A stretch of DNA of 64,000 nt, from assembly GCA_937959275.1 (NCBI GenBank), contig CALGLU010000058.1, positions 1-64,000 on the forward strand, in the 5' to 3' direction. Under the pieces are notes generated by a model. The model was not told the origin of the DNA, did no database searches, and saw nothing but the letters and a program-made list of their open reading frames with translations. Shown one piece after another: positions 18,801 through 28,830 of the stretch. Origin of the DNA: an uncultured Saprospiraceae bacterium (lineage in GTDB: Bacteria; Bacteroidota; Bacteroidia; Chitinophagales; Saprospiraceae). Position numbers and translations under genes: made by a program. The first letter of the stretch is position 1. Every line of letters begins with the position of its first letter.

Positions 18801-21800
18801 TTGTTGTCGGAACGACATCCCATGAAAATGAAATCGCCTGATAACTTAAGAATATTGTCTCGGTAAAATCCATACCTGGTAAAATAGTTATCGTACCATC
18901 ATAGCCTGCATGTTGGTCAGCTTGAACGACGATCCGAAGCAAGCCTTCTGGCAAATCTTGGGCATCGAATAAGCCATTCGCATCGGTTGTTCCTTCAGCG
19001 AATACTTCGCCTGTAAAATAATTGGTGATCTTAACTGAAGCATTAGCCACATGCGGAGACTCTTCTGTGAAATACGTATACTGATCCACAACGTCTATGA
19101 TCACTCCACCTGTCTCTTCAGATACTTTTTGAACCTTGTATGGCAAAACAATAAAATTAGAATTCTCAGCTGAGATAACAATTGTACCCGTAGCTGGAGT
19201 ATTCAATGGAAGAGAAGCTGTGGGAAGAAACTCTATGATTACTCGAGTCGTATCCCCTGAACTTATTGACGGGACCATATCCAGACTCACCAACGACATA
19301 AAATCTACACCTGGAATATCTATTGTGATAGCACCACTTTCACCCAAGCCTTCATTGAATAACTCAAACTCCAAGAAGTTCGATTCTTCATTCGAAATTG
19401 TTCGGTCAATACGAGCAATGGAGGATCGTATCAATCCTGCCTGCGCTTGGCAGAGATAATATGCATCAAGCTCTTGCTGAATATTCTCATCACTTGTGAT
19501 TAAGAGTTCAACTGTTTGAAATTGTAAGCCAGGACTTACTTCAGTGCCAGAGACTTCATAGGCAACTTGTACTGTTTCCTTCGCAGCTAAGGCGGTGATA
19601 GATTCAAAACTGATGTTTGCGCCAAACGGCAATCCAATCGCACTTATATTGATGTTTGTCAAAGGGAAATCACTTAGGTTTTCTACATCCAGCGAACCGC
19701 GTAATGTATCACCTAATAAAAACTCCCACCTGATATCTTCATTTGCATTAAGAGCGACACCTAAAATATCAAATTCGTCCTGAACAATATTACTGTTTAT
19801 TCCGGGGTAAGAAGCACCCACGATATAGTGTCCGCCTTCATTTGGAAGAGGTTGAAAACTAGTTGCGTACTCTCCATTATCATCTGTAGTAACCATTAGT
19901 TCACGTCGAAACATGCCATCAGTCACATACACTTCTAGAGGTACATTCGCTAAATTATTACCTTCATCATCAATAGACGTACCGTAAATAGGCACATTCA
20001 TTCCTTGTAAAAATATAGTCTCGTCAACAACTGCGGTACCATCATAATCCGGTTCAATCAAGATCGGAACTGCAATTGAGGTGTTGTTAAAATATTGGAT
20101 TTCAGTAATGCTTTGCTCAGCATTGACAATAGCAATAAAAAAATAATTACCAGGTTCATCAGGTGCTAAGGCAAAATCGATAATTTCCAAGGTATCATTC
20201 TGCGGGACTGCTTGTGGAATACAAAAATCAGTGATGAGGAGGTCTTCATCGCTAATCACTGGATCTAGTGACAAATACGCTCGAATATTAGTTCCAATCG
20301 GCGCATTGGCTAAACCAGAATTTGCTAGTGACAATCTAAATTGAAAATTATCTCCAGCAGGCACAGAGCTTTCTGGTAAAATAAGATCTGCTGCTTCTAG
20401 GTCTGGCTTATTAATATCTGTAACAATAGCAAAGGCAATACCTGGAGAAAAATTATCTGCATTTGCTGTCAAGTTGACTTGCTGGTTACCATCAGGAATA
20501 TTATCCTGAATTGTCGTAATTGGTACATCGATAGATACTGCACCAATTGGAAGTGTCACTGTAGCCGGCAATGTAATTTCAGATTCGTCTGAAGAACTCA
20601 GACTCACGGTTAATGCAACATCTGCTGGTGTATTCCGAATTACAGTGAGGACTCCTGCATTCACCTCTCCTTCTGGCAATGAAAGTGGATTTACTTGTAG
20701 AGATAAGCTAGCACCATCATTATCAGCAATAGTCAATATATCGCTGAACACGCCTGCGCTCGTCGCTGATGCCAAACAATTACATGACTCTATAATCACT
20801 GACGCAGTAATCTCTACATCTCTGAAGCCATCCACATTGTTATTATCTAAAACACCTATATCAAATGTTTTTTGCATCTCTCCCGGTCCTAATGGAACTG
20901 TAGCTGGTAGATATAAAGCGTTTGATAAATTTGCACTAATATCTACACTTAACACGTCGTCCGTGCTGCCCAATCTGGTAAGAATACCTTGAGTAGCAAA
21001 TATGCCTGCAGACTCTGAAATCGTATCAACAGCCACAGTAAAACTGATCGCGGGAATATCATTTTCGTCTATTAATAAAATTGACTCGGTCGCTGAAATT
21101 AAACCAGCAGATCCTGCTGTGATTGTGATCAATTGATCTTCTTCTGCAATATCATTATCTGGTAAGATGACTGAAATCGCTACAGAAGACTCTCCTGGTA
21201 ATATCTTAACTGGTGTTGCCAAAGGTAAATCAGTTGGCTCTGACGAAAGCACACTCACAAAGAGAGTATCCGCTGGAGGAAAATTTGTACTGATATTAAA
21301 ATTGAGCATTTCGCCTTCTTCAATCGAAGCTGGCAAATCATCTATTGACAGTTCTGGTATCTCATCATCAATTAACACTAAGGAATCAATTGAAGCCACA
21401 AATCCTGTTGCAGAGACAGATACTTCAATGGGTAATGGACCTTCTAAATCCTGATTATCTAAAGCCGTTATTGTGAAATTCAAACCTGATAAGCCAGCAA
21501 GTATTTCAACTTGCGCAGGAATATCAAATCGAAAAGCATCAGTGATAGAAATATCAACTATGAGATTTGCGTCAGTAGACCCATTCCGAGTGATGTTAGC
21601 TGTGATGGCTGAACCGCCCTCTTCAATTTCCATTGCTATGATTTCTAAAACAACGTTGGCCTCTACACTCCATGTCTGGGCTTCAACTGCGGTATTATTT
21701 CCTTCTAGCAAGACAGGTTCACCGACATTCGCCGTCGGGACGACTTCTACAGCAAAGACTCCAGTTGCACCTACATTAATAGGATTTGGTAGTGTGACTT

Positions 21801-24800
21801 CTAAGCTATGATTAAAGACCTCATTCGTAGACAATGTATCATCTGCGACTGAGTTAATCTGGCCTACAAGAACTCGATTGGAGCCATCAGGAGCTTGTAT
21901 GTATACTTTCTCTGTCCAATCAACTACAGCGATTCCTTCTCCAATATTTGTCAGATCCCAATTGACGGTTACGACATCTCCTGGTTCTGCATTTGTTATG
22001 CCAGAAACTATATTCTGGATTTCCAGATCAGGTATATTTTGAGGTACAGATACTGTATCTGGCAGCATCGGTGGATAATAGAATACGACTCCTCGCGTAT
22101 CATCATCTAGTTTGTCAAAAATGAAGGGGAAGTTAAGCGTGTCATTATCTAATTCCATCAGGGCATAATCATCTTCACCCCACCAGTTATTTTGAGCCTG
22201 TACATCTCCTGCATCCAAATTCTCAATATCATATACAGTGTTATCAAGAAGACTACTATTATGGATCTCTAGGAAAGACGCTTCATTGACTATTCCTTTT
22301 TGATTATTGATAAAACTCGATTCTTCTATAAACAATGTCGCATTGTCAATCAAATTTTGCAAAGCAAAAGAGTTTTCCTCAAAGCTGTTATTTGCTAGTG
22401 TGAGATCTGATGTAGCAGATACTCGTATACCACCACCATTTTGATAAAATAGAGAATTCGTAATGGTAGGATTACTACCGAATATCATGATTGCTTCTTC
22501 ACCACTATATCCTCCATATCTAAATTGGCAGTAATCAACCAGAGATGTATTCCCACTATCCGCATTGAAAGCGATGCCTTGCCAATTACCCAAAGCAGGA
22601 CTTGTATCTGTACCATTATTATTCGTATCTCCTCCAAAGGTATCATCGTCAATTTCTGTAAAAATAATAGGGTCGGATTCTATTCCCTGTGCAATCAGTG
22701 TTCCATTGATCCGGATATAACTGTCATTAAAGTCTGTAAACTTAATAACAACTCCAGGGTCAATCGTCAAGGTACTACCAGCTGCAAGTGTTAAATCTGC
22801 ACCGATGATATAAGGTAGATTTTGAATCCCTGCAATCGTACGTCGACTTAATTGATATGTTGGATCACTATACGTTGTTGTAATAAGAGCTATGGCATCG
22901 TAGGTATTATTCGTAAACGTGTTCCCTGTAAAACTAGGCTCTGCTCCCAAGCTGATTTGGACTGGAGCGAAGGTATCTTCTTCAAAAATATTATTTGTGA
23001 TTTGAGGTGAATTCTGATATCCATTAATACTGACACCAATTCCATTTTGATAAAAATGATTATTGGAAATGACAGGTTCGCTGTTGACGATCATGATGGC
23101 TTCATCTCCACTATACCCTCCATATCTAAAAAAGCATTGATCGATCACAGAAGTATTCCCACTCGATTCGTTAATTATAATCCCTTGCCAGTTCCTTGGC
23201 TCTGCCACTGTAGCTGTTCCATTATTATTGGTATCGCCACCGTATTCATCATCATCAATTTCTGTAAATACAATGGGTTCTGCTTCTGTGCCCTGTGCCA
23301 ATAAGGTTCCATCTATCCTGAAATAACTATCATTAAAATCAATAAACTTGATAATCACTCCAGGGTCGATTGTCAATGAAGATCCCGCCGAGATTGTAAG
23401 GTCTGCATTGATGATATAGGCTATATCCTCGAAACCTGAAATATCCTGCTTACTTAAGGTATAACTAGGCTCACTGTAGGTAGCTGCGTTGATCCCTATG
23501 GCATTATATGTATTGTTGACATATTGAATGCCTGAAAACACTGGACTAGATCCAAGACCCATAACAATAGGGGCATAGGTGTCTTCTTCAAAAATATTAT
23601 TTGTGATTTGTGGACTTGAGGTAATTCCTCTAATGGCAATAGCTTCACCATTTCTATAAAAATGACTATTTGTAATCGTAGGGCTACTATTATTAATCAT
23701 GACAGCTTCATCTCCTGAATAACCTCCATATCTGATTTCACAATAATCTAAACTCGAAGCAATAGAATCAGGAGAATTGATGACAATGCCTTGCCAATTT
23801 CTAACTGCAGGAAGGGTGGCATCGCCATTATTATTTGTATCTCCTCCAAACTCATCATCATCAATTTCTGTAAATACAATGGGCTCTGCAGCTGTTCCTT
23901 CGGCAATCAAGGTTCCGTCAATTCTAAAATAACTATCATTTAAGTCAACGAACTTGATTACGACACCTGGCTCTATCTCTAACCTTGTGTTAGAACTAAT
24001 GGTCAGATCAGCACCTATGATATAAGCTACATTCGATAAGCCTGCGACATCTTGCTTCACTAAGGTTAATGAATCTTCAGTATACGTTCTGTTATTAATC
24101 GATATTGCGTTGAAAGTATTGTTCACATAATTGTTGTTTTGGAAGCTAGGGGTAACGCCTAGATCCACAGCAATCGGAGCATAAATATCTTCTTCAAATG
24201 AATTGTCTGAGATTATTGGATTAGCATCCAAACCTACAATACCTAGACCAATGCTATTTTGGTAAAAATGAGTATTGGTGATTGTAGGGCTAGAATTTTG
24301 AATACTAATAGCTTTTATATTGTCAAACCAGTCATGCCCTCCAAATCTAATTTCGCAATGATCTATGATAGAAGTATTTCCACTGCTTTCGTTAAAGGTG
24401 ATGGCACGCCATTGGCCTGGAGCTGGACTTGTCGCATCAGCATTATTATTCGTATCGCCTCCAAATGTGTCATCATGAATTGAGGTAAAAACAATTGGAT
24501 CCGCCGCTGTGCCTTGAGCAACTAATGTTCCATTAATTGTCCAATAACTATTTCTTGTGTTCGTCGCTTTGATGACGATCCCTGGTTCGATCGTTAAGGT
24601 TGCCCCGCTCCCTATGGCAATATTACCAGTGGTGATATATGCAATGTTCTGGAAGCCAGCAATATCTAGTTTTGGCAAAACATAGTTGGGCTCACTGTAC
24701 GTCTTTTCTGTAATTCCGACAGCATTGTAGGTATTATTTATGAAGGTCGTGTTTGAGAATATAGGCATTGCTCCTAGGTCCATCATAATTGGTGCCCAAG

Positions 24801-27267
24801 TGTCTTCTTCAAAACTATTATTGTCGATAACCGGCGTAGCTGAAGTTCCTTCAATCCCAATTGAGATACTGTTATTGTAGAATGTATTATTAGTTATTGT
24901 AGGGCTCGAATTTTGAACTATAATTGCTTTAGTATTATCAAATCGATCATAGCCACCATAGCGAATGTGGCAATGATCTAAAATGGAATTACTCTCACTA
25001 GACTCAGCAAAGACAATAGCTCGCCATTGTCCTGCGCTAGGACTGGTGGCGTCTGCATTATTGTTAGTATCCCCTCCAAAGCTGTCATCATGCAAGGATG
25101 TGAATATGATTGGTTCGTCAATTGTCCCTTGAGCTAACAAGGTCCCATTAATAGTCCAGTAACTATTACGTGTATTTGTTGCCTTAATCACTATCCCTGG
25201 TTCAATTGTCAAGGTTGTCTCACTCCCTATAGAGATATTACCTGACGTAATGTATGAGATATTTGTAAAGTCAGCAATATCAAGCTTTGGTAAGGTATAG
25301 TTACTTTCATTATATGCCTTGTCAGTAATCCCAACTGCATTGTATGCATTATTGAGAAATACATTGTTTATAAATTCAGGCATAGCCCCTAAGTCCATCA
25401 TGATTGGCGCCCAAGTATCCTCTTCAAAGCTATTATTTGCTATTGAGGGAGTGCCAGTGGTACCAGCTATCCCTAAGGCGATACTATTTTGATAGAAACT
25501 TGTATTCGTGATCGTCGGACTGCTATTGTTAATTTGAATCGCTCTCGTATTATCGAAATAATCATATCCACCATATCGAATCAGACAATGATCTAGAATA
25601 GAATTCGTACTAGTTTCAGAAAAAACAAGACTACGCCATTGGCCTGGTCCAGGTGCATTAGCGTCTGCATTATTATTCGTATCACCACCATATGTATCGT
25701 CATAAAATGAAGTAAATACAATGGGATCTGCTATTGTCCCTTGAGCTAACAATGTCCCGCTAATTGTCCAAATACTATTTCTGAAACTGGTGCCTTTTAT
25801 CACGATGCCTGGATCTATCGTTAAGGTAGACCCCGCTGCGATGGCTATATTTCCAGAGGTGATGTAAGCGATATTCTGAAATCCAGCAATATCCAGTTGA
25901 GGTAACGTATAATTTTCTTCGCTATAGGTTCGTGCTGATAGTCCAACGGCATTATAGGTGTTATTGACGAAGGTGTTATTCATGAAGACGGGAGAGACAC
26001 CAATGTCCATGATGATCGGTGCCCAAGTATCTTCTTCGAATATATTATTTGATATGACAGGTTCTGTATTAGCCATTCTGGCTGGCTGAGGTTCTTCGTC
26101 ATCGATTATGATAATTTCTTGAGAGAAACCTTCTATTGCAAGAGAAATACTATTCTTGTAAAACCTAGAATTTGTTATTGTTGGACTACTATCGACAATG
26201 CGTACTGCTTTTGTATTATCAAAATAATCATAACCTCCATAAAGGATTTGACAGTGATCCATAATTGAGGTATTACCACTGGATTCATAAATGACGATCG
26301 ACCTCCATTGACCAGGACCGGGTACATTCGCATCAGCATTATTATTTGTGTCTCCTCCATTGGAGTCATCATAAAGCGAAGTAAATACAATTGGTTCTGC
26401 AAGGGTCCCTATTGCGGTCAAGGTGCCATAGATAGACCAAATACTATTTCGAAAACTCAAGGCTTTAATGACAACACCTGGGTCTATGGTGAGGGTACTT
26501 TCTTCAGCTATGGCAATATTATTTACTGTCAAATAAGGAATATTTTGCACCCCAAAGGCATCTCTCTTTGGCAATGTCAGACTGCCAGTGAACGTCTTCC
26601 CATTTAGTCCAAGTCCCGTGTATAGACAATTCACTAGCTGATTACCACTAAAAACAGGGTTAGAATTAATGTCCATACTGGTGGCTATCCCGGTATCTTC
26701 TTCGAAGGTATTATTCGTGAGTATTGGTGCTGCATTTTCGCCTTCGATAATCATAGTCAAGCTATTTTGAAAAAAGGTCGAATTTGAAATACTAGGGCTA
26801 CTATTGACGATTCTAATCGCTTTCGTATCATCAAAACGATCGAATCCGCCATATCGAACCAGACAGTAATCCATGATTGAAGTATTGGCACTTGTCTCAT
26901 TGAATGTGATCGTCCGCCATTGGCCAGCAGCTGGGCTCGTCGCACTGCCGTCTCCATTTGAGTCACCACCATAGCTGTCATCACTGTAGGAGGTAAATAC
27001 AATTGGCAGCGCTGATGTCCCTTGAGCATCGAGTGTTCCATTGACCGTAAAGTAACTAAAGCGCGTATCACTAAATTTGATAACAACACCAGGTTCTATT
27101 GTCAATGTGACATCCTGTGCAATAGTCAGATTGCTCGTGACGGTAACTGGGCTCTCAGTTAGCGTCCATGTGGAGTCCACACTTATAGTGCCAGAGACGT
27201 CAATCTGAGCCTGAAGTCCATACCAAGAAAATAGGAATAAATAGAGTAAAGGGGTTTTGCAGTTCAT
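12886..27267 (-). CDS. Giant adhesin-like secreted protein (beta-helix, CARDB, Calx-beta, SprB repeats)
   Basis: A 4793-residue protein with a signal peptide (about 1-20, ending GLQAQ). Approximate layout: 25-1680, eight ~205-aa right-handed beta-helix repeats, each with LTIxPGVVIK, an acidic DDxxGGDTNNN block, SILDHCxIRYGG and SSPTITNxxFYQNS; 1745-1870, CARDB; 1872-2285, four Calx-beta-like units (EEGGSAITANITRNGS); 2289-2405, second CARDB; 2420-2800, carboxypeptidase-regulatory-like and Ig-like domains; 2950-3092, a Cys/Gly/Ala-rich section; 3684-4220, SbsA-type Ig domains (VTFSEAIDETTFG); 4320-4400 and 4622-4700, SprB-type repeats (TNLPSGAYTV, TNLPVGSYTV). The last 70 residues (KPVAGEFRIDGDLDSYDI) look like a divergent T9SS type-A tail. 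It is probably a surface adhesin or gliding-type filament. The acidic repeats may bind Ca2+. Confidence 0.85.
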   Translation of the reverse strand: MNCKTPLLYLFLFSWYGLQAQIDVSGTISVDSTWTLTESPVTVTSNLTIAQDVTLTIEPGVVIKFSDTRFSYFTVNGTLDAQGTSALPIVFTSYSDDSYGGDSNGDGSATSPAAGQWRTITFNETSANTSIMDYCLVRYGGFDRFDDTKAIRIVNSSPSISNSTFFQNSLTMIIEGENAAPILTNNTFEEDTGIATSMDINSNPVFSGNQLVNCLYTGLGLNGKTFTGSLTLPKRDAFGVQNIPYLTVNNIAIAEESTLTIDPGVVIKALSFRNSIWSIYGTLTAIGTLAEPIVFTSLYDDSNGGDTNNNADANVPGPGQWRSIVIYESSGNTSIMDHCQILYGGYDYFDNTKAVRIVDSSPTITNSRFYKNSISLAIEGFSQEIIIIDDEEPQPARMANTEPVISNNIFEEDTWAPIIMDIGVSPVFMNNTFVNNTYNAVGLSARTYSEENYTLPQLDIAGFQNIAYITSGNIAIAAGSTLTIDPGIVIKGTSFRNSIWTISGTLLAQGTIADPIVFTSFYDDTYGGDTNNNADANAPGPGQWRSLVFSETSTNSILDHCLIRYGGYDYFDNTRAIQINNSSPTITNTSFYQNSIALGIAGTTGTPSIANNSFEEDTWAPIMMDLGAMPEFINNVFLNNAYNAVGITDKAYNESNYTLPKLDIADFTNISYITSGNISIGSETTLTIEPGIVIKATNTRNSYWTINGTLLAQGTIDEPIIFTSLHDDSFGGDTNNNADATSPSAGQWRAIVFAESSESNSILDHCHIRYGGYDRFDNTKAIIVQNSSPTITNNTFYNNSISIGIEGTSATPVIDNNSFEEDTWAPIMMDLGAMPIFSNTTFINNTYNAVGITEKTYSEPNYVLPKLDIAGFQNIAYITTGNIAIGSGATLTIEPGIVIKATNTRNSYWTINGTLVAQGTAADPIVFTSIHDDTFGGDTNNNADATSPAPGQWRAITFNESSGNTSIIDHCEIRFGGHDWFDNIKAISIQNSSPTITNTHFYQNSIGLGIVGLDANPIISDNSFEEDIYAPIAVDLGVTPSFQNNNYVNNTFNAISINNRTYTEDSLTLVKQDVAGLSNVAYIIGADLTISSNTRLEIEPGVVIKFVDLNDSYFRIDGTLIAEGTAAEPIVFTEIDDDEFGGDTNNNGDATLPAVRNWQGIVINSPDSIASSLDYCEIRYGGYSGDEAVMINNSSPTITNSHFYRNGEAIAIRGITSSPQITNNIFEEDTYAPIVMGLGSSPVFSGIQYVNNTYNAIGINAATYSEPSYTLSKQDISGFEDIAYIINADLTISAGSSLTIDPGVIIKFIDFNDSYFRIDGTLLAQGTEAEPIVFTEIDDDEYGGDTNNNGTATVAEPRNWQGIIINESSGNTSVIDQCFFRYGGYSGDEAIMIVNSEPVISNNHFYQNGIGVSINGYQNSPQITNNIFEEDTFAPVQISLGAEPSFTGNTFTNNTYDAIALITTTYSDPTYQLSRRTIAGIQNLPYIIGADLTLAAGSTLTIDPGVVIKFTDFNDSYIRINGTLIAQGIESDPIIFTEIDDDTFGGDTNNNGTDTSPALGNWQGIAFNADSGNTSLVDYCQFRYGGYSGEEAIMIFGSNPTITNSLFYQNGGGIRVSATSDLTLANNSFEENSFALQNLIDNATLFIEESSFINNQKGIVNEASFLEIHNSSLLDNTVYDIENLDAGDVQAQNNWWGEDDYALMELDNDTLNFPFIFDKLDDDTRGVVFYYPPMLPDTVSVPQNIPDLEIQNIVSGITNAEPGDVVTVNWDLTNIGEGIAVVDWTEKVYIQAPDGSNRVLVGQINSVADDTLSTNEVFNHSLEVTLPNPINVGATGVFAVEVVPTANVGEPVLLEGNNTAVEAQTWSVEANVVLEIIAMEIEEGGSAITANITRNGSTDANLIVDISITDAFRFDIPAQVEILAGLSGLNFTITALDNQDLEGPLPIEVSVSATGFVASIDSLVLIDDEIPELSIDDLPASIEEGEMLNFNISTNFPPADTLFVSVLSSEPTDLPLATPVKILPGESSVAISVILPDNDIAEEDQLITITAGSAGLISATESILLIDENDIPAISFTVAVDTISESAGIFATQGILTRLGSTDDVLSVDISANLSNALYLPATVPLGPGEMQKTFDIGVLDNNNVDGFRDVEITASVIIESCNCLASATSAGVFSDILTIADNDGASLSLQVNPLSLPEGEVNAGVLTVIRNTPADVALTVSLSSSDESEITLPATVTLPIGAVSIDVPITTIQDNIPDGNQQVNLTANADNFSPGIAFAIVTDINKPDLEAADLILPESSVPAGDNFQFRLSLANSGLANAPIGTNIRAYLSLDPVISDEDLLITDFCIPQAVPQNDTLEIIDFALAPDEPGNYFFIAIVNAEQSITEIQYFNNTSIAVPILIEPDYDGTAVVDETIFLQGMNVPIYGTSIDDEGNNLANVPLEVYVTDGMFRRELMVTTDDNGEYATSFQPLPNEGGHYIVGASYPGINSNIVQDEFDILGVALNANEDIRWEFLLGDTLRGSLDVENLSDFPLTNINISAIGLPFGANISFESITALAAKETVQVAYEVSGTEVSPGLQFQTVELLITSDENIQQELDAYYLCQAQAGLIRSSIARIDRTISNEESNFLEFELFNEGLGESGAITIDIPGVDFMSLVSLDMVPSISSGDTTRVIIEFLPTASLPLNTPATGTIVISAENSNFIVLPYKVQKVSEETGGVIIDVVDQYTYFTEESPHVANASVKITNYFTGEVFAEGTTDANGLFDAQDLPEGLLRIVVQADQHAGYDGTITILPGMDFTETIFLSYQAISFSWDVVPTTIEDEYQVDLIMEFETNVPMPVVTIDAPKELPELFGNDTYSFNVTLVNEGLITARDVELNLPSDAEYEFITNYVPTDLLAQQAIQVPVIMRRIDAPGFAAEDEKAFKNTDEVSDFLGTTNRIQNMGLNCVDVFTVAYWYECGPNGVWQYGGESTVFLGRFCSSPGSFNPTGSPCSNCPPSSGLNPTPVATGPTNCLNLDCLRDVLLAAVGCGPEPYLAAAACGISVGTTFSDPNSSNGAKAVSVLGCVPGPIGCAFGILGAANTCFDLGLFLRGNDSGKVLKGLEEDLAETDLPPIIQQALVNLEQATFGYSAHQSYYEEYVGISLYANENVLAFAELILPFVEQEIEITTTDANDIIASLVGYDIPVSEIDDFILRWNESLVAYQNNVFSPNASYPTIIDRTLLDQYYADLQAAHNYAINRGFLSIVDMHDQAVKTILEEGEDDDASVCASVTIQISQEVTLTREAFEGTLGVLNGHPTDMIDSLELNLEIVNPQGVLSNDLFQIELIGLDKLTAIDGTGTLNAQEDGTATILFIPEIGAAPTVPISYSFGGSISYKDPFSNLIVTVPLFPVTLQVNPSPNLYLHYFMDRDLLGDDALTDPIEPTVPGELAVMIENNGYGTAMGVNIESAQPEIIDNEKGLAINFKLIGTQLQGEEANLGITNINFGDISPLSTKVGQWFFTSSLLGHFINYETNLVHLNSYGNPDLSLISGVELHELIQTISVYTQDDGIDDFLINDIQDPEERPDAIYLSQGNTVYDVYEAEAGYFTGDLLAAGNTNTVHVDPSLQGWNYIKLDDPGNGNFEILSVTRSDGQEIPLTNVWLTFVTIPDSKEPVYENKFHIVDEFAGFDEVTYDIIWSTKDPNPPYVANISGYPNGITSEQVESLTVTFSEAIDETTFGIEDLNLIVQGGSNIIDNSVLITRVDSVTFDIDISAVSTANGLYIFTVQTTGINDLTATAGEVGEQISWTQFLSVPSVVQFIGLPEGNIGNAYDTIQLLFNMPLDINSLTADRFTILLDGVPQTGVFTVSSLNNQNTLIELAGIDTHLGADGVYELIVDLPNIQSQDGMFGIGTQSVFFELDTAAPSLVNLLRYVGGGLDDQHFTGVNMNFNEDIMPLDIAALSLTKDGVVVDISDIPTEVVSVNDWYAIESFGQLTYDEADYVFSIDMSLVSDSAGNPGVGVEQTSWTVDRTNSIIVSDLTIQPDLGFSSTDGVTSSLDLMIGYTINDDAETVNIYQDDNGTLTLLSSMGPIMAGVMTTPVQFPTGGNTALVVEALDDTGFSVDANKSLYLDETSLTASWDFEDGLALNAHPSVITLEFSDAVLDDSQLASALFLNYENNILSTDDLVVNSISETTYEVSGFESTTLLDGVFTIGLDVTQFYKYQSGLQGTDVNTTSWVIETPIQSEISVKLIDSLDFCFPGTGPEPFVTIIAIGSGGSGMLTYSWDNDLGLGPIKEVSPEESTVYRVTVSDNFTGVSSIDSVLVNVVNCSEDITCENVMYTDVTCYGLADGTITIETGPVSQYDFSIFPGLGTNNGDGSFTNLPSGAYTVLASDETSTLIICAQIFIAAPQPISCDAEFGCEEVEVVSSGWVPAGTRNYRSNLANGAQVNMNYTTESNSTFMLVEANENFTTWNSDWFSGAIAGASASRFQYVWDLLSDAQGEPIGPNDDSDNVIVTIVFDEPVSDPIIHIDRLGGVTTSGQSNSSNWRLLSEGTLEKLAGTDNLMVSDIEFFREIKSSGILASSEAQSNPDHGAAAGSIQINTLSPVSSISFELSAKGYEGNGSDDFELIVSTTSCEGEIDENLIFVTAPGASDGSIQVTATGGSGNYSFALLPEAGSHDGNGLFTNLPVGSYTVQVSDNGQCTLDCLTFEVLDEHPFSCEAIANLTTDVCVDEDAITIYSKPVAGEFRIDGDLDSYDIQFSNMNREDLINTILTDDQIIFDLTEFSTSDIIVIKHKTKSDLYIELLIE
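22230..27200 (-). repeat. Eight in-frame ~615-bp beta-helix repeats within the giant gene
   Basis: The codons for the GGDTNNN block recur near 26955, 26340, 25675, 25060, 24445, 23830, 23225 and 22620, a spacing of about 605-615 bases. The exception is one 665-base interval, where a short Asp/Glu/Pro insert (IIIIDDEEPQPARMA) sits in the second repeat. Copies 1-5 share a GQWR/FDNTKA version and copies 6-8 a NWQG/YSGDEA version, so two subfamilies were amplified in turn. Confidence 0.85.
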
Positions 27268-27504
27268 AATGTGTTTTGTTGGAGTTGATGGAATTTAAAA
27301 TTCTTCGAGGTAAATTAATAATAAATACCAGTTTTCACTAAATGTTAGACAGAAAACTACCTTTCAAGCTCAGCCATGACAAAATTTTAAATACAAATGA
27401 TCCTATAAAGCTAAATGGCTTAGAAGGGAAATAACTTCAATAGAATGAATTATATCTGCTACCGATTTCACGACTACTGAATACTAATGTGGAAATGACA
27501 AATA

Positions 27505-27535
27505 AAAAAAGCAGCCCTTGTGGAACTGCTTTTTT
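27505..27535 (-). terminator. Terminator downstream of metK
   Basis: AAAAAAGCAG (27505-27514) pairs with CTGCTTTTTT (27526-27535) around an 11-base loop. Short A and T runs on both sides allow use from either strand. It is placed 25 bases beyond the metK stop, so it mainly ends the minus-strand operon 31587-27561. Confidence 0.7.
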
Positions 27536-27560
27536 ATATTTCATTTAAGGATAAGAACAA

Positions 27561-28820
27561 TTATTTTATGCCAAAGGCTTTTTTAACTTTAGATACATAG
27601 TCTAATTTTTCCCAAGTAAATGTCTCTACTTTTTTCGTTTTGACTTTACCACTACCATCAACGAAGCTTACTGTCTTCTTTTCTGATGGTCTTCCCATAT
27701 GACCATAGGCAGCACTTTCTGAGTAAATTGGATTTCTCAATTTAAGTCTTGTTTCAATGGCATAAGGTCTCATGTCAAACAACTTCTCTACAATTTTAGC
27801 GATCTGTCCATCTGACTTTTTAACCTTAGCAGATCCGTTAGTATTGACATAGATGTTTGTTGGTTTTGCAACACCAATCGCATAGGAGACCTGAACTAAT
27901 ATTTCATCACATACGCCAGCGGCTACAAGGTTCTTTGCAATGTGTCGAGTCGCATATGCTGCTGATCGATCCACCTTAGAAGGATCTTTACCGGAGAAAG
28001 CTCCTCCACCATGTGCGCCTTTTCCACCATAGGTGTCGACGATAATTTTTCGTCCTGTCAAACCAGTATCACCGTGTGGTCCACCTATGACGAACTTGCC
28101 TGTTGGGTTGACGTGATAGGTTATTTTATTATTGAATAATTTTTTAATCGATGCTTTGCATTGCTTTTTAACAATAGGGATGACAATATTTTGAACATCC
28201 TCCTTGATCTGTTTGAGCATTTTCTCATCATTTTTATCAAATGGATCATGCTGAGTAGAAACAACGATGCTATCTATACGAATTGGCTTATTGTCATCAG
28301 AATATTCAATGGTCACTTGAGACTTTGAATCAGGTCTTAAGTAGGTCATTTTCTTTCCCTTTTTTCTGATGTCCGCTAAGACTTGTAGAATTTTGTGAGA
28401 TAGATCAAGTGCTAATGGCATATAGTTATCAGTCTCGCTGGTCGCATAGCCAAACATCATGCCTTGATCGCCAGCTCCTTGATCTTCTTTTTTCTTTCGC
28501 TCTACACCTTGATTGATATCAGGAGATTGTTCATGGATTGAAGAAAACACACCGCATGAATTTGCTTCAAACATGTATTCTGATTTTGTATATCCAATCC
28601 GCTTGATGACGTCCCGAGCGATTTGTTGTACGTCTAGATATGTTTTAGTTTTCACCTCACCTGCAAGCACCACTTGCCCAGTGGTTACTAAGGTTTCACA
28701 AGCTACTTTAGAGCTAGGATCAAAGGCAATAAAATGATCAACAAGGGCATCTGATATTTGGTCAGCTACTTTATCAGGATGTCCTTCTGAAACAGATTCT
28801 GAAGTAAATAAATATGGCAT
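27561..28820 (-). CDS. metK: S-adenosylmethionine synthetase
   Basis: A 419-residue cytosolic enzyme that makes S-adenosylmethionine from methionine and ATP. Family signatures are clear: [18 protein letters not shown] at the N terminus (metal and ATP binding), [12 protein letters not shown] near residue 118, [14 protein letters not shown], and [19 protein letters not shown] near residue 270. The length is a little above the common 385-400, with a Lys-rich C-terminal end, which is usual in Bacteroidota. It is the last gene of a minus-strand run and starts 10 bases after the FAH-family gene, so no separate SAM riboswitch is present here. Confidence 0.97.
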   Translation of the reverse strand: MPYLFTSESVSEGHPDKVADQISDALVDHFIAFDPSSKVACETLVTTGQVVLAGEVKTKTYLDVQQIARDVIKRIGYTKSEYMFEANSCGVFSSIHEQSPDINQGVERKKKEDQGAGDQGMMFGYATSETDNYMPLALDLSHKILQVLADIRKKGKKMTYLRPDSKSQVTIEYSDDNKPIRIDSIVVSTQHDPFDKNDEKMLKQIKEDVQNIVIPIVKKQCKASIKKLFNNKITYHVNPTGKFVIGGPHGDTGLTGRKIIVDTYGGKGAHGGGAFSGKDPSKVDRSAAYATRHIAKNLVAAGVCDEILVQVSYAIGVAKPTNIYVNTNGSAKVKKSDGQIAKIVEKLFDMRPYAIETRLKLRNPIYSESAAYGHMGRPSEKKTVSFVDGSGKVKTKKVETFTWEKLDYVSKVKKAFGIK

Positions 28821-28830
28821 TCGGTATTTT

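Noticed and set aside
13628-26607. Multiple 60-138 codon plus-strand frames opposite the 4793-aa gene
   Set aside because: They lie fully inside a well-supported minus-strand gene with clear domains and signal peptide, so they are shadows.
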